A stretch of 64,000 nucleotides of DNA from the NCBI GenBank assembly GCA_019118605.1, contig DWYP01000044.1, forward strand, positions 1 to 64,000, written 5' to 3'. The stretch comes from Candidatus Alistipes faecavium. Its GTDB lineage: Bacteria; Bacteroidota; Bacteroidia; Bacteroidales; Rikenellaceae. The translations under genes and the position numbers were made by a program. This document shows, one piece after another, positions 26,711 to 35,074 of the stretch (the stretch's first letter is position 1; the number at the start of each line of letters is the position of its first letter). The notes under the pieces are model-generated. The model was not told the DNA's origin and searched no databases. It was given only the letters and a program-made list of their open reading frames with translations.

Positions 26711-28165
26711 TCAGCCCCTTTTTCGCAGCTGGTGACGCAACAGATCGACCACCTCGCGGTAGGCCTCGAGCCGGAAGAGGGCCGAGAGCAGAAGGTACGA
26801 GACGATCCCGGCCGCGATTTCGGCCATCAGGCGCAGGAGCCCCCCGCCGGGCATCGTCGCGGCAACGCCCCGCACGGCGAAGTACATCGCCGCGGAGACC
26901 GCCGCCACGGGCAGCAGCGTGCGCACGAAACGCAGAAGCGTCAGATCGGTGAACCGCCGGCCCGCATGGAAATTGATCGCCATTTCGCAGAAGGAGATCG
27001 CCACCAGACCCCACACCACGGCCATTACACTCCGGGGAATCGTCACCGCGAAGATCACCGTCATGACGATCTTCTTGATTACCTCGAGCCGCACGATCAG
27101 CGGCCCGGCGCTCCGGACCTTGAGGATGTTCATCGAGATGACCGACACGGGATAGAAGAGCCCCGCCAGGCAGACCACCTCGAAATAGGGCACCGTAGGC
27201 ATCCACTCCTCGGACAACAGCACGGCGAACATGTCGTGCGCCACGGCCGACAGCCCCAGCATCACGGGGAACATGACGTAGGCCACGATCATCACCACCT
27301 GCCGGTAGCTTTCGCTCAGCTTCGGACGGTCGTCGCGGATCTTCGAAAAGGCCGGGAAGGTGACGCTCTGCACGGCCTGCATGCCCGTGACGGCGGGCAT
27401 ATCCTTGATCTTCACGGCCTGGTCGAACGACCCGAGCGTCGAAGCCGGGTACATCGAGCCGAGAAAGAACTGAGGGATCTTGTTGTAGAAGTTCGAAATC
27501 AGGTCGGTGGCCATCAGGCTGCATCCGAACTCCGACATTTCGCGCAGCGGGCGCGCCGAGGAGCGTCCGCGGGGGCGCCAGTCACTCAACCACCAGAGGG
27601 CCGCCGTACGCAGCCCCACGCACACGACCCGCTCGACCACGAGGCTCCAGATCCCCCACCCGGCCAGCGCGCAGCCGATGGCCGACAACCCGCCGACGAG
27701 CGAGGCGAAGAAGGTAACCTTCGAGAGCAGGGCGAAGCGGAACTGCCGGATGAAGATCGTGTTCTGCACGGCGCTCAGGGCCGACAGGGGCAGCAGCAGG
27801 TAGAAGACCGGGGCGATCTCGGCCATGGCGGGCATGTCGTACCACCGGGCCGCGAGGGGCGAGAGCGCCACCACCGCCAGATAGCAGACCACCGAGACGG
27901 TCATGTTGAAGAGGAAGACCGACTTATAATCGGTGCGCGAGGGGTTCTTGCGGCGGATGAGGCTCTGCGAGAAGCCCCCGTCGACGAGCACCAGCAATAC
28001 CGAGACGATCGCCGTGGGGATGGCCATATAGCCCAGGATCTCGCGCGTGAGCAGGCGCAGGATCACCAGGCGCACGGCCATCGAGAGGAGCATCGTGCCG
28101 ACCTTCTCGGCCATGCTCCACGCCACGCCCTGCGTAACCTTTTCCTTGAGCTGCGTCTCCGCCAC
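26711..28165 (-). CDS. Polysaccharide flippase, Wzx/PST-like
   Basis: A 484-residue polytopic membrane protein of the MOP superfamily. It starts GVAWSMAEKVGTMLLSMAVRLVILRLLT and contains about twelve to fourteen hydrophobic helices. Near the centre, FYNKIPQFFLGSMYPASTLGSFDQAVKIKDMPA is the pattern seen in lipopolysaccharide or exopolysaccharide flippases (WzxC/PST family). It would flip a lipid-linked oligosaccharide across the inner membrane. There are no glycosyltransferase genes next to it, so its polysaccharide is unknown. The start is GTG; the next in-frame ATG would remove the first helix start. It lies 26 bases downstream of pyk. Confidence 0.85.
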   Translation of the reverse strand: MAETQLKEKVTQGVAWSMAEKVGTMLLSMAVRLVILRLLTREILGYMAIPTAIVSVLLVLVDGGFSQSLIRRKNPSRTDYKSVFLFNMTVSVVCYLAVVALSPLAARWYDMPAMAEIAPVFYLLLPLSALSAVQNTIFIRQFRFALLSKVTFFASLVGGLSAIGCALAGWGIWSLVVERVVCVGLRTAALWWLSDWRPRGRSSARPLREMSEFGCSLMATDLISNFYNKIPQFFLGSMYPASTLGSFDQAVKIKDMPAVTGMQAVQSVTFPAFSKIRDDRPKLSESYRQVVMIVAYVMFPVMLGLSAVAHDMFAVLLSEEWMPTVPYFEVVCLAGLFYPVSVISMNILKVRSAGPLIVRLEVIKKIVMTVIFAVTIPRSVMAVVWGLVAISFCEMAINFHAGRRFTDLTLLRFVRTLLPVAAVSAAMYFAVRGVAATMPGGGLLRLMAEIAAGIVSYLLLSALFRLEAYREVVDLLRHQLRKRG

Positions 28166-28191
28166 GGTGTCGTCGGGTTGGTTTTTCGGGT

Positions 28192-29661
28192 TCAGAGGTC
28201 GCTCCGCCGGGAGGCGATCTCCGCGTTGCGCCGGCGGATGCTGCGCACATCGGCGATCTCGACATACGAAGCGCCCCCGTCGGGGCCGAAGCTCCCGCCC
28301 ACGATCGCCAGCAGGTCCTCGTCGTCGAGCTTGCGGTACTGGTCGATGAACTCCAGGGCGTCGACCAGGAAATGGTAGCGGTCGCGCAGCTCCTGGTTGC
28401 GGAGGATCGGCACCACGCCGTACGAAAGGGCCAGAATGCGCTGCGCATGCAGCGAGTAGCAGACGGCCATCACGGTTTTCCGGCCGCGGAACGCCGCAAG
28501 GTAACGCCCCGTACGGCCCGTCTTCGTGTCGAGCACCACGTACTTGATCGGCAGGTTCGTCGACGCCCGCACGGCCGAACGCGCCAGCTGGGCCGTAATC
28601 TCGTGGTTCACCGAAACCATGTCCATGTCGATCATCGGCTTGAAATGCTTCTCGTCGCGCTCGATCTCACGCGCAATGCGCGCCATCGTCTCGACAGACT
28701 CCACAGGAAAGTCGCCCATCGCGGTCTCGTCGCTCAGCATCACGGCGTCGACGCGTTCGTAGATCGCGCTGGCCACGTCGCTCACCTCGGCACGCGTCGG
28801 GCGCGGCGAGTGCACCATCGAATAGAGCATCTGCGTGGCGATGATTACCGGGCGCTTGGCGCAGATGCACTTCTCGACGATCCGCCGCTGCGTATTGGGA
28901 ATCGCCTCGGCCGGAAGCTCCACGCCCAGGTCGCCGCGCGCAACCATGATGCCGTACGACGCCTCGATGATCTCGTCGATGTTGTCGAGGCCCTCCTGGT
29001 TCTCGATCTTCGAGATGATCTTGATCTTGCTGCCGTGGGCGTCGAGGATCTCCTGCACGGCCTCAATGTCGCGCACCGAGCGGACGAACGAGTGGGCGAT
29101 GAAATCCACGTCGTGGCACACGGCCCATTCGATGAAGCGCCGGTCTTTCTCGGTGACCGACGGAAGGGAGATCGACACCCCGGGGACGTTGACGCTCTTG
29201 CGCGAGCGCATGGTGCCCCCGACGGTGAATTCGCACTCCAGTTCGGTATCGTTCTTCCCCACGACACGGATCTCCAGCTCGCCGTCGGCGATGAGCATCC
29301 GAGCCCCCACGGGAATGTCGCGCACGATCGTCGGAACGTTCATGTAGACCACCTTGCGCGTCGTGGGATCCGAACCGTCGGATCCGCGCACCGTCACCCG
29401 GTCGCCCGCGGCGAAATGGATGCTGTTGCCGTACTCCTCGGCGATCGTCGTGACGCGGATCTCGGGGCCCTTCGTGTCGATCATGATCGGGATGGCGGGA
29501 TTCACCCGGTGCACCGTCTCGACGATCTGCGAAGCGCCCTGCTCGGTGACGTGTGCCGAATTGATCCGCACGACATCCATTCCGGCATCGAAAAGCTTCG
29601 CAACGAATTCGTCCGTGCAGCGGAAGTCCGACATCGTGGCGACGATCTTTGTTTTTTTCAT
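28192..29661 (-). CDS. pyk: Pyruvate kinase
   Basis: A 489-residue glycolytic enzyme that makes pyruvate and ATP from phosphoenolpyruvate. Motifs are KKTKIVATMSDFRCTDEF, VRINSAHVT (usually NFSHG; here RINSAHV), IMIDTKGPEIR, KIISKIENQEGLDNIDEII (active-site Lys-Glu region), MVARGDLGVELPAE, and VMLSDETAMGDFPVESV. Some core motifs diverge (RINSAH for RLNFSH, DTKGPEIR conserved). A start three codons upstream (MYR at 29670) is possible; MKKTKIVATM is the family start. It lies between aroQ and the flippase on one strand. Confidence 0.93.
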   Translation of the reverse strand: MKKTKIVATMSDFRCTDEFVAKLFDAGMDVVRINSAHVTEQGASQIVETVHRVNPAIPIMIDTKGPEIRVTTIAEEYGNSIHFAAGDRVTVRGSDGSDPTTRKVVYMNVPTIVRDIPVGARMLIADGELEIRVVGKNDTELECEFTVGGTMRSRKSVNVPGVSISLPSVTEKDRRFIEWAVCHDVDFIAHSFVRSVRDIEAVQEILDAHGSKIKIISKIENQEGLDNIDEIIEASYGIMVARGDLGVELPAEAIPNTQRRIVEKCICAKRPVIIATQMLYSMVHSPRPTRAEVSDVASAIYERVDAVMLSDETAMGDFPVESVETMARIAREIERDEKHFKPMIDMDMVSVNHEITAQLARSAVRASTNLPIKYVVLDTKTGRTGRYLAAFRGRKTVMAVCYSLHAQRILALSYGVVPILRNQELRDRYHFLVDALEFIDQYRKLDDEDLLAIVGGSFGPDGGASYVEIADVRSIRRRNAEIASRRSDL

Positions 29662-29823
29662 TCTGTACATAGGAAACAATGTGCTAAGTTCGTAAAATAC
29701 CTGCCGGAAAGGGATATATCGCGGATCCGCGGGAGGCGATCCCGCACCGAAGGACGCCGCACGCACGGCGGCAGCCCGCAGGAGAAGGCCCCGGCAGGAG
29801 GGCCGCCTCCCCGAAGGGAGAAG

Positions 29824-30252
29824 CTACCGCGCGGCGATCTCCAGCAGCGCCTCGACGCCCAGGCGGTAGGAATCCAGCCCGAAGCCCATGATCGAGCCGC
29901 GGGCCACGGGAGCCAGCAGCGACGTGTGGCGGAACTCCTCGCGCGCGAGGATCGAGGAGATGTGCACCTCGACGACCGGCACCGACACGGCCGACACGGC
30001 ATCGCGCAGCGCCACGGAGGTATGGGTGTAGCCCCCGGCGTTGAGCACCACGCCGTCGAAACGTCCGTCGGCCTGCTGCACGGCGTCGATGAGCTCGCCC
30101 TCGATGTTCGACTGGAAATAGTCGAACGTCACCTCGGCGTAGCGCGCCTTCAGCTGACTGAAATAGCTCTCGAAACTCTGCGATCCGTAGATGCCCGTAT
30201 CGCGGCGGCCCTGCAGGTTGAGATTCGGGCCGTTCAGAATCAGTATTTTCAT
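29824..30252 (-). CDS. aroQ: 3-dehydroquinate dehydratase, type II
   Basis: A 142-residue dodecameric enzyme of the shikimate pathway. It begins MKILILNGPNLNLQGRRDTGIYGSQSFE, with the catalytic Arg and Tyr in the flexible lid (RRDTGIYG). The Asn-Ala-Gly-Gly-Tyr-Thr-His-Thr-Ser segment binds substrate and the catalytic His is in VVEVHISSILAREEFRH. Length is standard. A -7 element is found about 39 bases before the start. A partial aroA, another shikimate gene, is at the right end of the window. Confidence 0.96.
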   Translation of the reverse strand: MKILILNGPNLNLQGRRDTGIYGSQSFESYFSQLKARYAEVTFDYFQSNIEGELIDAVQQADGRFDGVVLNAGGYTHTSVALRDAVSAVSVPVVEVHISSILAREEFRHTSLLAPVARGSIMGFGLDSYRLGVEALLEIAAR

Positions 30253-30290
30253 AATCCGGTAATTTCTTCCGTACGACGTATTCTCCAGCG

Positions 30291-30298
30291 CAAAGATA
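30291..30298 (-). promoter_or_regulatory. -7 element of aroQ
   Basis: The minus strand reads TATCTTTG (plus-strand CAAAGATA), an exact TAnnTTTG, 38 bases before the aroQ start at 30252. Confidence 0.55.
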
Positions 30299-30397
30299 GT
30301 GCACGAAGGCCGCAATGCCAAATTTATTTCTCCCGCGCTCCGGCGTTTCACACGAATGGAACACATTCCCCGCAGCGGAGATTCGGGATTTTTTTGA

Positions 30398-30405
30398 TAA
30401 CTTTG
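30398..30405 (+). promoter_or_regulatory. -7 element of thiL
   Basis: TAACTTTG, an exact TAnnTTTG, 17 bases before the thiL ATG at 30423. I saw no thiamine riboswitch in this gap. Confidence 0.5.
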
Positions 30406-30422
30406 TCCGCAAAGCTGCCGCC

Positions 30423-31361
30423 ATGAGCGAATTCGGATTCATAGACTTCATCCGCCGGCGTTTCGCCGACCTTCCGACGAACGGATTTGAGGGTATCGGC
30501 GACGACTGCGCCGTGCTGCCCCTCACCGGAGGCGAGGCGCTGGTCTTCACCGCCGACCTGCTGACCGAGGGGGTGCACTTCCTGCGCACGGCCACTTCGG
30601 CCCGTGAGCTCGGGGCCAAGGCCCTTGCCGTGAACCTGAGCGACGTGGCGGCGATGGGCGCGCAGCCCGTGGCGACGCTGCTCTCGATCGCCCTGCCCCG
30701 CGACGCGACCGGGGCGTGGGCCGAGGCCTTCATGGAGGGATACCGCACGATGTCGGAGCGTTACGGCGCGGCCCTTGTCGGGGGCGACACGACAGCCTCC
30801 GAATGCCGCATTACGGTCAATGTCACGGCCATCGGGCGCATCGGGGCGGCTCGGATCAAACGCCGCGCAGATGCCCGCGAGGGCGACCGGATCTTCGTGG
30901 CCGGGGAGCTCGGGGCCTCGGGAGCCGGACTGCGGGATATCCTCTCCGGGCGCACCGGCACGCCGCTGGCTGCCGTGCACCGCTGTCCCGAGCCGCAGGT
31001 CGCCGAGGGCATCTGGTTCGGGGAGCAGCCGTCGGTGCACGCCATGATGGATCTCTCGGATGGGCTGGCCTCCGATCTGAGGCACATCCTCGAACGTTCC
31101 GCCGCGGGAGCCGAGGTCGACCTCGGGGCAATTCCCGTGGCTGCGGGTTCCGACCTGCGCACCGCCCTCTGCGGAGGCGAGGACTACAAGCTGCTGCTCA
31201 CCGCGGCGCCCGAGGCGGCCGACGCCCTGGCCGATGCCTTCCGCACACGTTTCGGAAGGCCGCTCTACCCCATCGGGCGCATTGTCGCCGGGAAGGAGCT
31301 CACGTGGCTGCGCGACGGCGAGCCCCAAAAGCTCGACTGGCGCGGATTCGAGCACTTCTGA
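30423..31361 (+). CDS. thiL: Thiamine-monophosphate kinase
   Basis: A 312-residue kinase that converts thiamine phosphate to thiamine diphosphate. The sequence has GIGDDCAVLPLTGGEALVFTADLLTEGVHF (ATP and metal site), AKALAVNLSDVAAMGAQPVATLLSIALP, ALVGGDTTASECRITVNVTAIGR, and MMDLSDGLASDLRHI, all in ThiL order. The C-terminal CGGEDYKLLLT is typical. It is the only thiamine gene in the window. The start MSEFGFIDFIRRRF is standard and shorter than the open frame. Confidence 0.95.
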   Translation: MSEFGFIDFIRRRFADLPTNGFEGIGDDCAVLPLTGGEALVFTADLLTEGVHFLRTATSARELGAKALAVNLSDVAAMGAQPVATLLSIALPRDATGAWAEAFMEGYRTMSERYGAALVGGDTTASECRITVNVTAIGRIGAARIKRRADAREGDRIFVAGELGASGAGLRDILSGRTGTPLAAVHRCPEPQVAEGIWFGEQPSVHAMMDLSDGLASDLRHILERSAAGAEVDLGAIPVAAGSDLRTALCGGEDYKLLLTAAPEAADALADAFRTRFGRPLYPIGRIVAGKELTWLRDGEPQKLDWRGFEHF

Positions 31362-31362
31362 A

Positions 31363-31545
31363 CGCCCCGCCATTCCTGCGATCCGCATTCAACACCCCGG
31401 AATTTGCATCCGACGCCCCGCATTCCGCTCTCCGCATCCGACGTCCCGCCATTCCTGAAAGCGCCGCACATCCGGAGGGGCATAAAAGTCCCGCCTTCGC
31501 TGGGCATAAAAAAAGCCCCGCCTTCGCAGGGGCGGGGTTTATTTT
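31363..31545. repeat. Degenerate GC-rich repeats ending in a terminator
   Basis: About five imperfect units built on CCCCGCATTCC / CATCCGACGYCCCGC fill 31363-31460. They are followed by two copies of GGCATAAAA...CCCGCCTTCGC (31479-31500 and 31503-31527). The second forms the terminator CCCCGCC (31516-31522) with GGCGGGG (31531-31537) and a TTTATTTT tail. It separates thiL from the convergent ftsB-like gene. Confidence 0.7.
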
Positions 31546-31564
31546 GCGGTCGGGTCGCCGCAAG

Positions 31565-31840
31565 CTAATCCTCCATGATGTAGACGTGTTCGTCGCGCCG
31601 CTGCATGCGGTAGTGTTCCCGGGCGTACTCCTCCAGATAGTCGTCGTAACGCAGGCGTTCGAGCAGCAGGCTGTCGCGCTCGATCTCGGCGCGATAGTAT
31701 TCGCTCTCGCGCGTCAGCACCTTGATCTGCCGCTTGATCTTCAGGGCATGCAGCGCGTTGCGCCCCACGATGAAAACCGTGAAGAGAATGATGAGCGCCG
31801 TGGCGGCGATCCAGAATTTGCGTCCCAGCTGAATTTTCAT
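31565..31840 (-). CDS. FtsB/DivIC-like septum formation protein
   Basis: A 91-residue single-pass membrane protein. A membrane helix (FWIAATALIILFTVFIVGRNALHAL) is followed by a coiled coil (IKRQIKVLTRESEYYRAEIERDSLLLERLRYDDYLEEYAREHY) and a short tail. This is the layout of FtsB/DivIC, which bridges FtsL and FtsQ in the divisome. YLEEYAREHYRMQRRDE matches the conserved C-terminal region (LE-x-x-AR-x-x-Y). The ATG at 31840 is preferred over one at 31879 because the extra 13 residues are unlike the family. It follows queE on the same strand. Confidence 0.82.
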   Translation of the reverse strand: MKIQLGRKFWIAATALIILFTVFIVGRNALHALKIKRQIKVLTRESEYYRAEIERDSLLLERLRYDDYLEEYAREHYRMQRRDEHVYIMED

Positions 31841-31888
31841 TCCGGCATAGTGTTTTTGACCCCGCGGCGGAGCCTTCATATCCCCATA

Positions 31889-32527
31889 TCAGGGGATCCG
31901 CATGTATTTGTGCGTCTGGATCGAGATGTTCCAGCGCGGGTGCGCCTTGGCATACTCCACCAGCACGGGCATCACGCGCTCCGAGACGCTCCATTCGGGC
32001 TGCAGGTAGAGCCGGCACGCAGGGCGCACCCGCGCGGCATTCTCCTCGGCCCAGGCGAAGTCCTCCTCCGACTCGACGATCACCTTCAGCTCGTCGGCCC
32101 GCGCAAAGGCCTCTTCCAGAGGCGGCTGCTGCCGCTTCGGCGAGAGGCACACCCAGTCGAACACCCCGCTGAAGGGGTGCGATCCGGAGGTTTCGAGAAA
32201 GATCTCCAGCCCCTTGTCACGCAGCGCCGAGGTCAGCACCCCCAGCGGATAGAGCAGCGGCTCGCCCCCGGTGATGACGATTGCCTGCGCAGGGCACGCC
32301 GTCGCACGGTCGATGACCGTCTGCACGTCGACCGGAGGGTAGAGCTTCGGATTCCACGTATATTTGGCGTCGCACCAGCGGCACCCCACGTCGCAGCCCC
32401 CCAGGCGGATGAAGTAGGCCGGTTTTCCGGCATGGAAACCCTCGCCCTGAATCGTATAGAAATCCTCGACCAGCGGCAGCAGCCGCCCCCCGTCGAGCAG
32501 CGCGGGATCGCTCTTCAGTCCGCTCAT
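31889..32527 (-). CDS. queE: 7-carboxy-7-deazaguanine synthase
   Basis: A 212-residue radical SAM enzyme that contracts carboxy-tetrahydropterin to the 7-deazaguanine core of queuosine. The cluster motif is GGCDVGCRWCDAKYTW (CX3CX2C). It is preceded by FYTIQGEGFHAGKPAYFIRL and followed by VITGGEPLLYPL and FLETSGSH. The C-terminal NISIQTHKYMRIP is diagnostic of QueE. The start codon overlaps the hpt stop (ATGA, 32524-32527), so the two are co-translated. No preQ1 riboswitch is visible and other que genes are not in the window. Confidence 0.95.
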   Translation of the reverse strand: MSGLKSDPALLDGGRLLPLVEDFYTIQGEGFHAGKPAYFIRLGGCDVGCRWCDAKYTWNPKLYPPVDVQTVIDRATACPAQAIVITGGEPLLYPLGVLTSALRDKGLEIFLETSGSHPFSGVFDWVCLSPKRQQPPLEEAFARADELKVIVESEEDFAWAEENAARVRPACRLYLQPEWSVSERVMPVLVEYAKAHPRWNISIQTHKYMRIP

Positions 32528-33066
32528 TCCGTTACGACATAGACGTCCTTCAGGCTGCGCCCCAGCTGGTCGTAGTCGAGTCCGTATCCCACGATGAATT
32601 CGTTGCCGATCTCCATGGCCCGGTAGCGGATCGGGAAGTTCTTGCTGTACGACGCGGGCTTGAAGAAGAGCGTGCACACCTCGATCGACGCAGGCTTGCG
32701 CGCCTGCAGGTCGCGCACCATGTGCTCGATCGACTCGCCCGTGTCGACGATATCCTCGACGATAATCACGTGGCGGCCCTCGATCGAGCTGTTCAGGCCG
32801 ATCAGGTTCTTCACCACGCCCGTCGAAGAGGTGCCCTCATACGAGGAGAGCTTCACGAACGACAGCTCGTTCTGGAACTCGATCTTCTTGATCAGGTCGC
32901 TCATGAACATGAACGAGCCGTTGAGAATGCCCAGAAACAGCGGCGTCGGCTTGTCGGCGTAATCCGCGTTCAGACGCTCGGCCACGGCCGTAACGGCCCG
33001 GTCGATCTCCTCGGCCGGAATCATCACCCGGAACTTCCGGTCGTGAAGTTGTATGATATCCTTCAT
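32524..33066 (-). CDS. hpt: Hypoxanthine phosphoribosyltransferase
   Basis: A 180-residue purine-salvage enzyme that joins hypoxanthine or guanine to PRPP. The PRPP loop is VIIVEDIVDTGESIEHM. Upstream are FLGILNGSFMFMSDLI and ELSFVKLSSYEGTSSTGVVK, and the purine-binding FIVGYGLDYDQLGRSL lies near the C-terminus. Length and order are normal. It is the first gene of hpt-queE-ftsB. A TATTTTTG -7 element (minus strand, 33093-33100) lies 26 bases before the start. Confidence 0.96.
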   Translation of the reverse strand: MKDIIQLHDRKFRVMIPAEEIDRAVTAVAERLNADYADKPTPLFLGILNGSFMFMSDLIKKIEFQNELSFVKLSSYEGTSSTGVVKNLIGLNSSIEGRHVIIVEDIVDTGESIEHMVRDLQARKPASIEVCTLFFKPASYSKNFPIRYRAMEIGNEFIVGYGLDYDQLGRSLKDVYVVTE

Positions 33067-33190
33067 TTGCGTGACGGTTTGGTATGATTCTGCAAAAATA
33101 GCGATTTGCCGCGAACTATGCGAGCCCCGCGAGGAAAAATAATCGGATTTTTTCGGGTACCCGTGCGGCCCTCCCCGACATGACGCGAAG

Positions 33191-33218
33191 GCCCGGGCTC
33201 CCCATCGGGAGTCCGGGC
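33191..33218. terminator. Hairpin between rnfA and hpt
   Basis: GCCCGGGCTCCC (33191-33202) pairs with GGGAGTCCGGGC (33207-33218) with one G-T pair. There is no T-run behind it on the minus strand, so it is a candidate end of the rnf transcript rather than a textbook terminator. Confidence 0.5.
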
Positions 33219-33240
33219 CCGCAGCCTTCCATGCGGGGTG

Positions 33241-33819
33241 CTATACGAGCCCCGAGAAGCCCATGAACGCCATGGCCAGGATGCCGGCCGTGACGAGCGC
33301 GATGGGCACGCCCTTCAGCGCGGCGGGCACGTCCTCGAAGTCGAGGCGCTCGCGGATGCCCGCGAACAACACCAGCGCCACGGCGAAGCCCAGGGCCGTC
33401 GAGACGGAGTAGACGACGCTCTGCAGCAGCGTGAACTCCTTCTGGATCATCAGGATCGCTACGCCCAGCACGGCGCAGTTCGTGGTGATCAGCGGCAGGA
33501 AGATGCCCAGCGCCTGGTAGAGCGACGGCGAAACCTTCTTGAGGATGATTTCGACCATCTGCACCAGCGCGGCGATCACCAGGATGAAGACGATCGTCTG
33601 CATGTACTCGATGTGCAGCGGCTCGAGGATGTAGGTCTGGATCGGCCACGCCACAAGAGCCGTCAGTGCCATGACGAACGTTACGGCGGCTCCCATGCCC
33701 AACGAGGTTTCGACCTTCGACGAAACGCCCAGGAAGGGACAGATGCCGAGGAACTGCGCCAGTACGACGTTGTTGACGAAGATGGCGCCGAGAATGATTG
33801 CGAAATAGGAGATCTCCAT
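33241..33819 (-). CDS. rnfA: Rnf complex subunit RnfA
   Basis: A 192-residue inner-membrane subunit of the Rnf ion-translocating ferredoxin:NAD oxidoreductase. It has six hydrophobic segments. Characteristic segments are [35 protein letters not shown] and [17 protein letters not shown], each with a conserved Cys in the membrane (GICPFLG and TTNCAVLG), which ligate the membrane iron-sulfur cluster shared with RnfE. It is homologous to NqrE. It is the last gene of the block, five bases after rnfE. Confidence 0.96.
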   Translation of the reverse strand: MEISYFAIILGAIFVNNVVLAQFLGICPFLGVSSKVETSLGMGAAVTFVMALTALVAWPIQTYILEPLHIEYMQTIVFILVIAALVQMVEIILKKVSPSLYQALGIFLPLITTNCAVLGVAILMIQKEFTLLQSVVYSVSTALGFAVALVLFAGIRERLDFEDVPAALKGVPIALVTAGILAMAFMGFSGLV

Positions 33820-33824
33820 AACGG

Positions 33825-34409
33825 TTATTTCTTGGCTAATTTGTTAAACAGAACCATCAGGTAGCCCAGCACCAGGAAGGCCCCGGGAGCCAGCACGAAG
33901 ATCAGCGGCGTGTAGTCGGCGATTCCGAGGCTGACGCCGAAGATGGCGCCGCTGCCCAGGATCTCGCGCACCGCGCCGATGACCGTCAGCGAAAGGGTGA
34001 AGCCCAGGCCGATGCCCACGCCGTCCAAGATCGAATCGAGGGGCGAGTTCTTCGAGGCGAAGGCCTCGGCACGCCCCAGGATGATGCAGTTCACGACGAT
34101 CAGCGGGATGAAGACGCCCAGCGCGGCGTAGAGCGCCGGAACGAAGGCCTGCATCAGCATCTGGATGATCGTGACGAACGACGCGATCACGACGATGAAC
34201 GCCGGGATGCGCACCTTGTCGGGAATGAGGTTCTTGATGAGCGAGATCACGAGATTCGACATGATCAGCACGGCGGTCGTCGCAAGACCCATGCCCATGC
34301 CGTTCTCGGCCGAGGTCGTCGTACCCAGCGTCGGGCACATGCCCAGCACCAGCACGAAGGTCGGGTTGTTGCGGATGATGCCGCTCAGGATAATTCGAAG
34401 CTTATTCAT
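33825..34409 (-). CDS. rnfE: Rnf complex subunit RnfE
   Basis: A 194-residue membrane subunit, homologous to NqrD and to RnfA in inverted topology. It starts [41 protein letters not shown], and carries [21 protein letters not shown], with the two conserved membrane cysteines (GMCPTLG and VNCIILG). The ATG at 34409 lies inside the end of rnfG (8-base overlap), implying coupled translation. The reading frame extends further up but that part overlaps rnfG. Confidence 0.95.
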   Translation of the reverse strand: MNKLRIILSGIIRNNPTFVLVLGMCPTLGTTTSAENGMGMGLATTAVLIMSNLVISLIKNLIPDKVRIPAFIVVIASFVTIIQMLMQAFVPALYAALGVFIPLIVVNCIILGRAEAFASKNSPLDSILDGVGIGLGFTLSLTVIGAVREILGSGAIFGVSLGIADYTPLIFVLAPGAFLVLGYLMVLFNKLAKK

Positions 34410-35061
34410 TGGTACCTCCTTTCTGAGCCTCGGGCTCGTTGGTTTGCGCCGCAGCCGTCGCGCCCGTCGCCACATCGGCCGGCGTCACGCCCGTCGCCAC
34501 GCTCTTGTAGGCCATCCACGCGCGGTTCACCGCGTCGACATAGGCCCGCGACGAAATCGTCGCAGCCGTCAGGGCGTCGACGTCGCCCCCGTCCTTCGTC
34601 ACGGCAAGCTTGCCGTCGACGAGTTTCTTCTCCTCGAGTTTCTGACCCTGGATGCTGCCCAGCAGCGGGTTCCCCTCGTCGGCCATCTTCGTTCCCAGAC
34701 CCGGGGTTTCGGCCTGCTCCAGAACGTTGACGTTCACCACCTCGCCCTCGGGCGTGAAGCCGACCATCAGCCGCACCACGCCGTTGAAGCCCTGCTTGGT
34801 CATCGTCTGCACGGCATAACCCGTCACCGCGTCGCCCTTCGTGGCCGTATAGACCGTGATGGGCAGTTCGTCGATCGTAAGCTCCTCGATAGCCGTTGCA
34901 TCGAACTCCGGGAGCACCTGCGTCAGCGCCTCTTTCGTCGCGGCCTCCTTGGCCAGGGCGATCGGCTCCTCGGTGATCATGTTCACCACGCCGACGCCCG
35001 CCGATGCCACGAGCGTAATGCCGAAGAGGACGGCGGTCATGTTTACAAGTGTGCTTTTCAT
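34402..35061 (-). CDS. rnfG: Rnf complex subunit RnfG (covalent FMN)
   Basis: A 219-residue single-span protein with a periplasmic FMN-binding domain. The N-terminal helix is LVNMTAVLFGITLVASAGVGVVNM. The domain has GYAVQTMTKQGFNGVVRLMVGF and LGTKMADEG as expected. The flavinylation site appears as DALTAATISSRAYVDAV, where most RnfG and NqrC proteins have S/T-G-A-T; here Gly is replaced by Ala. The threonine of TAAT is still the likely FMN attachment point by ApbE. The C-terminal tail is Ala/Glu/Thr rich. Confidence 0.93.
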   Translation of the reverse strand: MKSTLVNMTAVLFGITLVASAGVGVVNMITEEPIALAKEAATKEALTQVLPEFDATAIEELTIDELPITVYTATKGDAVTGYAVQTMTKQGFNGVVRLMVGFTPEGEVVNVNVLEQAETPGLGTKMADEGNPLLGSIQGQKLEEKKLVDGKLAVTKDGGDVDALTAATISSRAYVDAVNRAWMAYKSVATGVTPADVATGATAAAQTNEPEAQKGGTNE

Positions 35062-35074
35062 GGTTCCATCCTCC

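Noticed and set aside
30253..30422. Thiamine riboswitch before thiL
   Set aside because: The gap holds two promoters back to back and the thiL leader would be under 20 bases, too short for a TPP riboswitch.
32528..33240. PreQ1 riboswitch for queE
   Set aside because: queE starts inside the hpt stop, so it has no leader of its own, and nothing with the aptamer pattern was seen before hpt.
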